A stretch of 64,000 bases of DNA from Streptomyces sp. NRRL F-5135 (GTDB taxonomy: Bacteria > Actinomycetota > Actinomycetes > Streptomycetales > Streptomycetaceae). Below, piece after piece: positions 36,316-44,542 of the stretch. The position numbers were made by a program, and so were the translations under genes. The notes below the pieces were generated by a model. That model ran no database searches. It worked only from the letters and a program-made list of their open reading frames with translations, and was not told where the DNA came from. Position 1 is the stretch's first letter; every line of letters begins with the position of its first letter. Location: contig NZ_JOHR01000024.1 of NCBI RefSeq assembly GCF_000719775.1, positions 53,128 through 117,127 of the forward strand. The letters are read 5' to 3'.

Positions 36316-37140
36316 GTGAAAATCGGAGTCTCGACCTTCATCACCGACCAGGGCATCGGCCCGGTTCCCCTGGGGATCGCGCTCGAGGAGCGCTCGTTCG
36401 ATTCCCTCTTCATCGCCGAGCACACCCACATCCCCGCCGACCGCCAGTCGCCCTATCCGGGCGGCGGCGAGCTGCCGGAGATCTACTACCGCACGCTGGA
36501 CCCCTTCGTCTCCCTGACCGCGATCGGTGTGGCGACCGAGCGGCTGCTGCTCGGCACCGGCATCGCGCTGATCCCGGAGCGCGACCCGATCGTCACGGCG
36601 AAGGAGGTGGCCTCGCTGGACCTGGTCTCCGGCGGACGGGTGATCTTCGGTATCGGTGTCGGCTGGAACCGGGAGGAGATGAGGAACCACGGCACCGATC
36701 CCGCCACCCGCGGCCGGCTCACCGACGAACGGCTGCTGGCCATGCGGGAGCTGTGGACCGCGGAGAGGGCCGAGTTCCACGGCGAGTTCGTGAACTTCGA
36801 CCCGGTCTACGCCTGGCCCAAGCCGGTGCAGCGCCCCCACCCGCCGATCTACGTCGGCGGCGGCGAGGGCGCGTTCCGGCGGGTGGCGCGGCTCGGGGAC
36901 GCGTGGCTGGCCAACAGCGTGCCGCCGGAGGAGCTCGGCCCGCAGATCGAGCGGCTGCGCGCACTCGCCGACCGCGAGGTGCCGGTGACGGTGTACGCGG
37001 CTCCCGATGCCCCGGAACAGATCGAGGGCTACCTCCGGCTGGGGGTCGAGCGGGTGTTGTTCTACCTGCCGACGATGCCGGAACGGGAGACGCTGAAGCA
37101 CTTGGACCGGCTGGCCGAGCTCGCCGCCCGGTACCGCTGA
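36316..37140 (+). CDS. LLM-class F420-dependent oxidoreductase
   Basis: The 274-residue protein starts at GTG 36316, 5 bases after GGAG. Motifs of the luciferase-like TIM barrel group: KIGVSTFITDQGIGPVPLGI, SLFIAEHTHIPADRQSPYPG, TERLLLGTGIALIPERDPIV, FGIGVGWNREEMRNHG, HPPIYVGGGEGAFRRVARLG. Related enzymes use reduced F420 for hydride transfer. With CAR in divergent position and a PPOX/F420 gene downstream, it may reduce or oxidise the CAR aldehyde product or a related metabolite. The substrate is inferred only. Confidence 0.9.
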   Translation: MKIGVSTFITDQGIGPVPLGIALEERSFDSLFIAEHTHIPADRQSPYPGGGELPEIYYRTLDPFVSLTAIGVATERLLLGTGIALIPERDPIVTAKEVASLDLVSGGRVIFGIGVGWNREEMRNHGTDPATRGRLTDERLLAMRELWTAERAEFHGEFVNFDPVYAWPKPVQRPHPPIYVGGGEGAFRRVARLGDAWLANSVPPEELGPQIERLRALADREVPVTVYAAPDAPEQIEGYLRLGVERVLFYLPTMPERETLKHLDRLAELAARYR

Positions 37141-37214
37141 GACGGGGTAGGGCGATGTCCGAAGAGCGCGGGGGGACGGGAGCGGTCGGGGCGGCCCGAA
37201 CGGCCCAGACGGTA

Positions 37215-37286
37215 GGGGCAGTCGGGGCAGTCGGGGCAGACGGGGCAGTCGGGGCAGTCGGGGCAGTCGGGGCAGTCGGGGCAGTC
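37215..37286 (+). repeat. Eight tandem 9-bp repeats (GGGGCAGTC)
   Basis: Eight contiguous units of GGGGCAGTC (unit 3 is GGGGCAGAC), followed by a partial unit. The unit is in frame with a small open frame from ATG 37155 to TGA 37313 that would encode a (Gly-Ala-Val)n peptide. It lies immediately upstream of the PPOX gene. Confidence 0.9.
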
Positions 37287-37300
37287 GGGGCCAGGGTGCG

Positions 37301-37729
37301 ATGCCCGCTCTGACGAGCGCCGAGGCACGGGAGCGGTTCGCCGCGGCGCGCGTCGCCCGTCTCGCGACGGCCGACGCCGCGGCCCGCCCGCACCTGGTGC
37401 CGGTGGTGTTCGCCCTGGAGGGCGACACGGTCGTGCTGGCCGTGGACCACAAACCGAAGCGGACGACGCGGTTGAAACGACTGGCCAACATCGCCGAGAA
37501 CCCGGCGGTCTGTCTGCTCGTCGACCACTACGAGGAGGACTGGGACCGTCTGTGGTGGGTCCGGGCCGACGGCGAGGCGCGCGTGCACCCGCCACCGGAC
37601 GGGTCACCCGACGCCGCCCGCCGCCTCCGCCCGCTCACGGCGAAGTACCGGCAGTACGCCGACCGGCCGCCCGACGGACCGGTCATCGAGGTCGCCGTGG
37701 CGCGCTGGAGCGGATGGCACGCGACCTGA
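37301..37729 (+). CDS. PPOX-class F420-dependent protein (TIGR03668-like)
   Basis: The 142-residue protein uses ATG 37301 (MPALTSAEARERFAAARVAR). The split beta-barrel flavin-reductase fold shows in RLATADAAARPHLVPVVFAL, DTVVLAVDHKPKRTTRLKRL, ANIAENPAVCLLVDHYEEDW and DRLWWVRADGEARV. The family binds F420 or FMN; members next to F420 enzymes are common. The start lies within the upstream small frame, so translation may be coupled to it. Its own RBS is weak (AGGGTG). It probably follows the LLM gene in one transcript. Confidence 0.85.
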   Translation: MPALTSAEARERFAAARVARLATADAAARPHLVPVVFALEGDTVVLAVDHKPKRTTRLKRLANIAENPAVCLLVDHYEEDWDRLWWVRADGEARVHPPPDGSPDAARRLRPLTAKYRQYADRPPDGPVIEVAVARWSGWHAT

Positions 37730-38101
37730 CGCGTCACCGAGCGGCTCACGGCGGCTCACTCCCGCTCCGTCTCCCGGGGACGGTAAGATGCCGTGCGGCC
37801 TGTCGGCCGAGGAGAGCCGCCCATCGCGCCGTACGGCGAGCCCGAGGGCGTGAACGTGAAGGCGTGAACCTCCAGGCGCGAGCCCAGCACACGCGCCCCA
37901 CCGGCCGGGATGAACTCGGCCCCCGCACGGCCCTTTCCCGGAGAGCCACCGGACGAGCCGCCCCCGGTTCCGCCGCCCTCGCCTCCGGCCTTCCGATGTA
38001 CGCGCGTTGCCGCCTTCGTATGCGCGTTGCCGCCTTCTCACCAGATCCGGCGCACACCCGTGCCCGGATCCCGTACTCGACCCGAAAGAGCGTGATGCCC
38101 A
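37730..38101. other. Intergenic region before the S9 peptidase gene
   Basis: It has no convincing gene. A TAAGAT -10-like hexamer lies at 37784-37789. A 16-base sequence, GCGCGTTGCCGCCTTC, occurs twice 4 bases apart (about 38000-38040). Nothing else is recognised. Confidence 0.4.
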
Positions 38102-40213
38102 ATGGAAACCACCGCCTTCCCGAGGCAGTTCGCCCGCACGCGGCGCTTCTCGCTCGGTGCTCCGCAGCGGTTCACCGTCTCCCCCGACGGCGACCGCGTC
38201 CTGTTCCTGCGGTCCGCGTCCGGCTCCGATCCGCGGGCCCTGCTGTGGCTGTACGAGCACGGCACGGAACGCCTCCTCGCCGGCGGGACGGCCGACGCGG
38301 AGGAGAAGGGCGCGGGAATCGGGGCGTACGCGGCCGACCGCGACGCGCGCCTCGTCGCGTACACCGTGGACGGCGCGCTGGAGCTCGTACGGACGGACGG
38401 CGGCGCGCCGTGGCGGGTGCCCACCCCCGGTCCGGTGACCGACCCGCGTCCCTCCCCTGACGGCGACCACGTCGCGTATGTCACCGGAGGCGCCCTGCGG
38501 GTCGTCCGGGCGGACGGCTCCGACGACCGGCCGCTCGCCGTACCGGAGGCTCCCGATGTGACATACGGTCTGCCCGACCATGTCGCCGTCGAGTCCATCG
38601 GCAGAACCCGGGCCTTCTGGTGGTCGCCCGACGGCACCGCGCTGCTGGTGGCGCGGGTGGACACGTCGAAAGTGCGGCGCTGGTACCTCGGCGACCCGTC
38701 GGACCCGGCCGCACCGCCGCGGGCGATCCGCTATCCGGCGGCCGGCACCGCCAACGCCGAGACCTCACTGCACATACTCGGGCTGACCGGCGGCCGCACG
38801 CCGGTACGACTGCCCCGGCAGGCATCCGGGACACCCGCGGGCCCCGGCTCCCCCGGTCCGGACGCCGTCTGGCGGGATCCCGCCTTCGACTACGTGGTCG
38901 CCGCCGACTGGGACGCCTTCGGCCCGCTGATCAGTCTCCAGACGCGCGACCAGCGCACGGTGTGGGTCGTCGGCGCCGATCCGACGACCGGCGAGGTCGG
39001 CCTCCTGGCCCAGCGGACCGACCCGTACTGGGTGGCCGTCCCGTGCGGCGCCCCGCTGCGCACCGCGTCCGGCACACCGGTCCTGCCCGGGGTGCGGGGC
39101 GACGACCCTACGCTGTGGATCGGCGACACCCCGGCCCCGGCCGGCACGGAGGTCCGCGCGGCCCTCGGGACCGTGGGCGAGCGGGTGTTCTTCGAGGCGA
39201 CGGCGGTCGACGAGCCGACGGAGACCCACGTCTGGTCGTACGCACCGGGACGTGGCTTCGAGCGGCTGACGTCCGCCCCCGGGGTGCACACGGCCGCCGT
39301 CGGGGGTGACACGGTCGTGCTGGACAGCAGAACGCCGGACGGACAGACGGTCACGGTCGTGCGCGGCGGCACGGAGACCGGCCGGATCGAGGTCCTCACC
39401 GAGGAACCGCTGGTCACTCCGCGTCCGGTCCCCCTTGTCCTGGGGGACCGGCGGCTGCGCGCACAGCTCCATCTGCCGTCCTGGCACGAGCCGGGCGCGG
39501 GCAGACTGCCCGTGCTGCTCAGCCCGTACGCGGGCCCGGCCATGCAGGTGGTGACCGAGGCGCGCGCCTGGCACACCGCCGTCCGGCAGTGGTTCGCCGA
39601 GCAGGGTTTCGCGGTACTGGTCACGGACGGGCGCGGTACCCCCGGGCGCGGGCTGGAGTGGCAGCGGGCCATCGCCGGCGACCGGCTGACGCCCGTACTG
39701 ACCGACCAGATCGACGCGCTGCACGCGGCGGCGGCACACCATCCCGACCTGGACCTGGACCGCGTGGCCATCAGGGGCTGGTCGTTCAGCGGCTATCTGG
39801 CCGCGGCGGCCGTGCTGCACCGGCCCGACGTGTTCCACGCGGCCGTCGCGGGGGCCCCGCCGACCGACCGCCGGATGTACGACACGTACTGGGAGGAGCG
39901 CTTCCTCGGCCACCCCGGCATCACGCCCGAGGCGTACGAGCGCTCCTCGCTGCTGTCCCACGCCCACCGGCTGACCCGGCCGCTGCTGTTGGTCCACGGG
40001 CTCGCCGACGACAACGTGGTCCCGGCCCACACACTGCGTCTGTCGGCGGCGCTGCTCGCCGCGGGCCGGCCGCACACCGTCCTGCCGCTGCCCGGCACGG
40101 GGCACCTCGTCGCCCGGCCGGGGGTGGCGGACACCCTGTTGCTGCGTGAACTCGATTTCCTGGGAAAAGCGTTGGCACCTGAACGGTCCGGCGCCGCGCC
40201 GCGTACTCCCTGA
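38102..40213 (+). CDS. S9-family serine peptidase (DPP IV-like)
   Basis: The 703-residue protein starts at ATG 38102 behind AAAGAG. An N-terminal beta-propeller (residues about 1-440, with the DPPIV_N pattern SPDGDRVLFLRS, TEPL-like segments) precedes an alpha/beta-hydrolase. The catalytic Ser561 is in IRGWSFSGYLA, Asp in GLADDNVVPAH, and His in PGTGHLVARPG. Such enzymes cleave after Pro or Ala in short peptides (dipeptidyl aminopeptidase or acylaminoacyl-peptidase types). No signal peptide is seen, so it is cytoplasmic. Confidence 0.92.
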   Translation: METTAFPRQFARTRRFSLGAPQRFTVSPDGDRVLFLRSASGSDPRALLWLYEHGTERLLAGGTADAEEKGAGIGAYAADRDARLVAYTVDGALELVRTDGGAPWRVPTPGPVTDPRPSPDGDHVAYVTGGALRVVRADGSDDRPLAVPEAPDVTYGLPDHVAVESIGRTRAFWWSPDGTALLVARVDTSKVRRWYLGDPSDPAAPPRAIRYPAAGTANAETSLHILGLTGGRTPVRLPRQASGTPAGPGSPGPDAVWRDPAFDYVVAADWDAFGPLISLQTRDQRTVWVVGADPTTGEVGLLAQRTDPYWVAVPCGAPLRTASGTPVLPGVRGDDPTLWIGDTPAPAGTEVRAALGTVGERVFFEATAVDEPTETHVWSYAPGRGFERLTSAPGVHTAAVGGDTVVLDSRTPDGQTVTVVRGGTETGRIEVLTEEPLVTPRPVPLVLGDRRLRAQLHLPSWHEPGAGRLPVLLSPYAGPAMQVVTEARAWHTAVRQWFAEQGFAVLVTDGRGTPGRGLEWQRAIAGDRLTPVLTDQIDALHAAAAHHPDLDLDRVAIRGWSFSGYLAAAAVLHRPDVFHAAVAGAPPTDRRMYDTYWEERFLGHPGITPEAYERSSLLSHAHRLTRPLLLVHGLADDNVVPAHTLRLSAALLAAGRPHTVLPLPGTGHLVARPGVADTLLLRELDFLGKALAPERSGAAPRTP

Positions 40214-40253
40214 CGAACCCGGCCGACCGAGAGCCGGGGGAACGGAGCTGGGA

Positions 40254-40745
40254 ATGACGTCATCGCAGGGCATCCCCCGGATCGCGGCCCCCAGGACCGT
40301 GGGCCGCAGAACCGTGGTCGCCGCGGCCGGTGCGATGGGGCTGAGCACGGCGCTGGCCGCGTGCGGCGGCGAGCCGGACGCGGCGGGCGGTTCGGACGGC
40401 GCGGGCGACCCGGCGGTGTCCGGCGGCGCGGGGGCGAGCGGGGCGAACGGGGCGGCGGGTGCCGTCCTCGCGAAGACCGCCGACATCCCGGAAGGCGGCG
40501 GCAAGGTCTTCGAGGACAAGGGTGTGGTGGTCACCCAGCCGACGGCGGGCGAGTTCAAGGCGTTCTCGTCGAAGTGCACCCACACGGGCTGCGCCGTGAA
40601 GGACATCAGCGACGGCACGATCCACTGCCCCTGCCACGGCAGCCGGTTCAGCGCGGCGGACGGCAGTGTGCAGGCCGGCCCCGCGACCAAACCACTGCCC
40701 GCGGCCTCGATCAAGGTCGACGGCGACTCGATCACCCTCGCGTGA
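40254..40745 (+). CDS. Rieske 2Fe-2S lipoprotein (Tat substrate)
   Basis: The 163-residue protein starts at ATG 40254 behind GGAG. A twin-arginine signal (VGRRTVVAAAG) leads into a lipobox ending TALAAC, so it is exported folded and lipid-anchored. A Gly/Ala/Asp linker follows. The Rieske cluster ligands are CTHTGC and CPCHGSRF with spacing C-X-H...C-X2-H, placing a 2Fe-2S cluster. Related proteins hand electrons on at the membrane; the partner is unknown. The gene lies 40 bases after the S9 peptidase and may be cotranscribed. Confidence 0.9.
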   Translation: MTSSQGIPRIAAPRTVGRRTVVAAAGAMGLSTALAACGGEPDAAGGSDGAGDPAVSGGAGASGANGAAGAVLAKTADIPEGGGKVFEDKGVVVTQPTAGEFKAFSSKCTHTGCAVKDISDGTIHCPCHGSRFSAADGSVQAGPATKPLPAASIKVDGDSITLA

Positions 40746-40822
40746 GCGGGAGCGGGAGCGCGGAACTCCTTGTCCCGTAGGGCCGCAGGGCGGTTGCCGA
40801 GCCGGTCCGGGAGTGCCCCGGG

Positions 40823-40902
40823 GGCGCGGGCGGTCGACAGCTGGCAGACTTCACTTTTCGTCGGCAGCGGGTGAAGTCTGTCAGCCGTCGACCGCCCGCG
40901 CC
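40823..40902. terminator. Very long bidirectional hairpin
   Basis: Two 32-base arms (40823-40854 and 40871-40902) pair at 30 positions plus one G-T and one mismatch, around a 16-base loop. It lies between the convergent Rieske and MocR genes. It is longer than usual terminators. Confidence 0.8.
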
Positions 40903-41049
40903 GCCGTGGCGGCGGTCCGGGTCGGTGGACCCGGCTGTACCGCCCGGCCGGGGGCCGCGTTCACCCGGTCGCGGGCCTGGACGCGCAAGGCGGCATGCCG
41001 TGGCCGCACACACCCCGAGAGACCGTGGTCGCGCACGGGTCGCGAGCCG

Positions 41050-42390
41050 TCAGCCGTAACTGCGCGCCGGCCCCGGCCCCGCCGCCGAGGCCAGCGCGTC
41101 GGCGACCGGACCGATGTCCTCGGGCGACAGCCCCGAGACCGTCAGCCGCACCCCCGCCGGGGCGGCCATGCGGAAGCGCGCGCCGGGCGCCACCACCCAC
41201 CCCGCGCGGAGCAGCCGCGCCACGGCGCTGGTCTCGTCCGCGACCGGCACCCAGACGTTCATCCCGCTGCGGCCGTGCGCGCGCACTCCCCGTTCGGCGA
41301 GCGCCGCGACGAGCGCGTCGCGCCGTTCCCCGTACGACCGCGCGACGGCCGCCGTGTCCACGGCCCCCGAGGTCCACAGTTCGACGACCGCGCGCTGGAG
41401 GAGCCGGCTGACCCAGCCGGGGCCGAGGGCCTGACGGCCCGTCACCCGGTCCACCGTCACCGCGTCGCCGGTGAGCACGGCCACCCGCAGATCAGGACCG
41501 TACGCCTTGGCCGTGGAACGTACGAACACCCAGTGGTCCGTACGGCCGGCGAGCGGGTACGTCGGCAGGTCCACGATGCGGTGCCCGTGGTCGTCCTCGA
41601 TGAGCAGGACGCCGGGGTGAGCGGCCAGCAGGGCGCGCAGCCGCTCGGCGCGGGCGGCTCCGATCGACGCGCCCGTGGGATTCTGGGCCCGGCAGGTGAC
41701 GACGAGCGCCCGGGCACCCGACCGCAGCACCCGTTCGAGGTCGCCCGGAAGCGGACCGTCGTCGTCCAGGCCGATCGGTACGGGGCGCAGCCCCAGCGCG
41801 GGAACGAGGTCCAGCAGCGCGCCCCAGCCGGGGTCCTCCACCGCGACCGCGTCCCCCGGACGCAGGTGCGCGGCCAGGGTGCGCTCCATCGCGTCGAGCG
41901 AACCGGAGGTCACGGCGATCGGCCCGGCGGGCACCCCGTCCGCGTCCAGAGCGGCCCGGGCCAGCCGCGCCAGTTCCGCGTCGACGGGCGCCTGGCCGTA
42001 GAGGCCGGGCCGCTCGGCGTTGCGGCGCGCCGCCGCCGCGAGGGCGTCGTGCAGCGGTGGCAGCAGCGCGGGGTCGGGATTGCCCTCCGACACGTCCCGG
42101 ACGCCCGGCGGTGGCTCGACCCGGATCGAGCCGCGCGGGGTACTGGCGGGCCGGGGCCGCACCCGGCTGCCCCGACGGCCCGCCGTCTCGATGACACCGC
42201 GCTCGCGCAGAGTGCGGTAGGCGGCGGCGACGGTATTGGGATTGACGCCGAGGGTCGCCGCCAACTCTCGCATGGGTGGCAGCAGTTGGCCTGGCGGCAG
42301 CTCCCCAGCGCCGACCGCGCGCTCCACGCTCGCCGCGATCTCCGTCGCGCGCCGGCCCGTGATCCGATACTCTCCTAGCACAAACAGCAT
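41050..42390 (-). CDS. MocR-family GntR/aminotransferase-fusion regulator
   Basis: Up to 446 residues. The N-terminal GntR winged helix (LPPGQLLPPMRELAATLGVN, TVAAAYRTLRERGVIETAG) is fused to a fold-type I aminotransferase domain with PLP lysine in STAKAYGPDLRVA and NPTGASIGAARAERL. MocR proteins bind PLP and regulate vitamin B6 or related genes. ATG 42390 is adjacent to the palindrome; a -10-like CATAAT at 42392-42387 overlapping that ATG would make GTG 42381 a leaderless start. It is divergent from a PNPOx-family gene with only 26 bases between starts, so it likely controls both. Confidence 0.9.
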   Translation of the reverse strand: MLFVLGEYRITGRRATEIAASVERAVGAGELPPGQLLPPMRELAATLGVNPNTVAAAYRTLRERGVIETAGRRGSRVRPRPASTPRGSIRVEPPPGVRDVSEGNPDPALLPPLHDALAAAARRNAERPGLYGQAPVDAELARLARAALDADGVPAGPIAVTSGSLDAMERTLAAHLRPGDAVAVEDPGWGALLDLVPALGLRPVPIGLDDDGPLPGDLERVLRSGARALVVTCRAQNPTGASIGAARAERLRALLAAHPGVLLIEDDHGHRIVDLPTYPLAGRTDHWVFVRSTAKAYGPDLRVAVLTGDAVTVDRVTGRQALGPGWVSRLLQRAVVELWTSGAVDTAAVARSYGERRDALVAALAERGVRAHGRSGMNVWVPVADETSAVARLLRAGWVVAPGARFRMAAPAGVRLTVSGLSPEDIGPVADALASAAGPGPARSYG

Positions 42391-42392
42391 TA

Positions 42393-42404
42393 TGCACTAG
42401 TGCA
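42393..42404. promoter_or_regulatory. MocR operator palindrome
   Basis: TGCACTAGTGCA is a perfect 12-base palindrome in the 26-base gap between the divergent MocR and PNPOx genes. It overlaps the predicted spacer of the MocR promoter (TTGCGG-17-CATAAT on the minus strand). Confidence 0.7.
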
Positions 42405-42416
42405 AAGGAGTCCGCA

Positions 42417-43208
42417 ATGGCACCGCCCGACACGCCCACCTCTGGGACATCCGTGCCGCAGACGCCCACGACCGAGCCGGAACAGTCCGCGCGAGCGGGG
42501 TACCGGCCCACCGCGCGCACCGTCCCCACCCGCGCCAGACAGCGGGCCTCGTACGACCGGGAGCTGGTGCACCGGATCCTGGACGAGGCGTACGTCTGCC
42601 ATCTCGGCTTCGTCCGCGACGGCGCGCCGGTCGTCCTGCCGACGCTCTACGGCCGGGTGGGCGAGCGGCTGTACGTCCATGGCTCGACCGGCTCACGCCC
42701 TCTGCGCATGGCGGGCCGGAAGGGCGGGGCGGCCAAGGGCGCCGGGGCGGCGGCGACCGGCGATACGGAAGGGGCCGACGGGACGGGCCCGGGCCTGCCC
42801 GTCTGTCTGACCGTCACGCATGTCGACGCTCTGGTGCTGGCGCGCTCCGCCTTCCACCACTCGCTCAACTACCGCTCGGTCGTCGTGCACGGCGTCGCCC
42901 GCCAGGTGACCGACCAGCGGGAACGGCGCACCGCGCTGGACGCGATCGTCGATCAGGCGGTGCCCGGCCGTTCCCGGGACTCGCGCCCCGCCGACGCCCG
43001 GGAACTGGCCGCCACCGCCGTGCTCGCCCTCGATCTCGACGAGGTCTCCGCCAAGGTCCGATCCGGGGGCCCCAACGACGAGCCGGCCGACCTGACGCTC
43101 CCGTACTGGGCCGGAGTCGTCCCCTTGACACGCGGCTACGGTTCCCCCGTACCGGCCGAGGACCTCGACCGGGCCGTCGCCGTGCCGGAGTATCTCGCCT
43201 CACTCTGA
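42417..43208 (+). CDS. Pyridoxamine-5'-phosphate-oxidase-family FMN-binding protein
   Basis: The 263-residue protein starts at ATG 42417, 6 bases after AAGGAG. After a Pro/Thr-rich N-terminus the FMN-binding split barrel is visible: HRILDEAYVCHLGFVRDGAP, VVLPTLYGRVGERLYVHGST, PVCLTVTHVDALVLARSAFH, HSLNYRSVVVHGVAR, LPYWAGVVPL. A Gly/Ala-rich insertion of about 30 residues splits the barrel. The related flavin-nucleotide-binding group is often paired with MocR. A role in B6 salvage or flavin-linked detoxification is possible. Confidence 0.88.
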   Translation: MAPPDTPTSGTSVPQTPTTEPEQSARAGYRPTARTVPTRARQRASYDRELVHRILDEAYVCHLGFVRDGAPVVLPTLYGRVGERLYVHGSTGSRPLRMAGRKGGAAKGAGAAATGDTEGADGTGPGLPVCLTVTHVDALVLARSAFHHSLNYRSVVVHGVARQVTDQRERRTALDAIVDQAVPGRSRDSRPADARELAATAVLALDLDEVSAKVRSGGPNDEPADLTLPYWAGVVPLTRGYGSPVPAEDLDRAVAVPEYLASL

Positions 43209-43403
43209 GAAGCCGTGTCCGGCGGACCCGGCGGGCCTGTGGCGCACACCCGGCGGCCCGGCGGCCTTCCGCGCGACGACCTCACGCGCCGACGGCCGCC
43301 CGCGCCGGCGACCGGGCGGGCCCAGGGCCCTGTCACGCGGGCACGTCGCCACAGCCGGCCGGGGCTTCGCGGCGGTCCGCCAAGCCCCGCCTCTCCCGGC
43401 CCG

Positions 43404-44375
43404 CTACACACCGTCGGCCGTGAGCGCCGCCCGCCTCCTCGCCGTTCCCCGGGCCTCGTCCAGGGCCAGCCCGAGCACCGCGACGAGCAGCAGGGACGTG
43501 CCCGTCACGGTGGGGAGGGTCAGCCGCTCACCGAACAGCGTGACCGCGATCAGCGCCGCGCTCACCGGTTCCAGCAGCATGATCACGGACACCGTCGCGG
43601 ACCGGATGACGGCGGCGCCCGCGAAGTACAGCGCGTAGGCGAGGGCGGTGGGCACGGCCGCCACGTAGACCAGCAACCACCCCACCTGCACGGGCTGGGC
43701 GGTGTGCGGCAGCAGTCCCTCGACGGCGCCGAGCGGCAGCAGCACCACACTGCCGATACCGAACGCCCAGGCGGTCGTGGTCATCGCGTCGGCCCCGCCG
43801 CCCGCACGTCCCAGCCACCGGGTGAGCAGGGTCATCCCGGCGTATCCGGCCGCCGACAGGACCGCGAGCGCGACGCCGGCGGGCCGAACGGTCGCCTCCG
43901 TTCCGCCCATCACCAGGACGACCAGCCCGGCGAGCGCGCCGGCCACGGCGAGCAGTCCGCCGCCGCCGAGCCGTTCGCCCCAGGCGACCCGCGCGCCGAG
44001 GGCGATGAGGACGGGCCCGGCGCCGAGGGTGACCACCGTACCGACCACCAGGCCGGTCACCTCGACGGACGCGAAAAAGGCGCTCTGGAAGACCGCGAGA
44101 CCGACACCGCTGCCCAGGACGCGCACCAGCCGTCGCCCGCGCGGCTCCTTGGGGGCGGATTCGCGCCGCGGGCGCAGCGCGAGCACGCCGAGCAGCAGCA
44201 CCAGTCCGCCGACGCACCGCCAGAAGGAGAGGGCCAGGGGACCGAGGTCACTGATCCGGTAGACCAGCGAGGCAGCGGCGCCGGCGGTTCCCCAGGCGAC
44301 GCCGGCGACGGCGAGGAAGAACAGGTTCCGGCCGACGGGCAGGCCGGCGGCGGAAGTGAAAGAGGGGGTGGACAC
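43404..44375 (-). CDS. EamA-family (DMT) transporter
   Basis: The 323-residue membrane protein starts at GTG 44375 behind GGAG. Ten hydrophobic segments in two five-helix repeats; motifs [58 protein letters not shown]. These drug/metabolite exporters move amino acids, nucleosides or toxic small molecules. A second EamA gene lies 167 bases upstream on the same strand, so a shared operon is likely. The substrate is unknown. Confidence 0.9.
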   Translation of the reverse strand: MSTPSFTSAAGLPVGRNLFFLAVAGVAWGTAGAAASLVYRISDLGPLALSFWRCVGGLVLLLGVLALRPRRESAPKEPRGRRLVRVLGSGVGLAVFQSAFFASVEVTGLVVGTVVTLGAGPVLIALGARVAWGERLGGGGLLAVAGALAGLVVLVMGGTEATVRPAGVALAVLSAAGYAGMTLLTRWLGRAGGGADAMTTTAWAFGIGSVVLLPLGAVEGLLPHTAQPVQVGWLLVYVAAVPTALAYALYFAGAAVIRSATVSVIMLLEPVSAALIAVTLFGERLTLPTVTGTSLLLVAVLGLALDEARGTARRRAALTADGV

Positions 44376-44542
44376 GTGAGGTCTCCGTACGACGAACGGA
44401 TGGATGGCCGCTGGGTTCCGTCACGCGGGCAGCGACGAACCGCTCGGGGCGGAGAGGCGCCCGAGCCCGGTCTTCGTCGGCGGAGAGCCGCCCGCGCTAT
44501 GCGGCGGGCGGCGAAAGTACGTTCATACGCATGCGCGGTACC

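Noticed and set aside
37215..37286. Possible CRISPR array
   Set aside because: The units are 9 bases, contiguous and without spacers, so it is a simple tandem repeat.
33355..37491. Long minus-strand open frame through CAR and the LLM gene
   Set aside because: It is a shadow of CAR in another frame; the residue content is Arg/Pro/Ala-rich and carries no motif.
31669..37729. Polyketide or NRPS cluster
   Set aside because: CAR contains an adenylation and carrier domain, but no condensation, ketosynthase or additional NRPS module is found.
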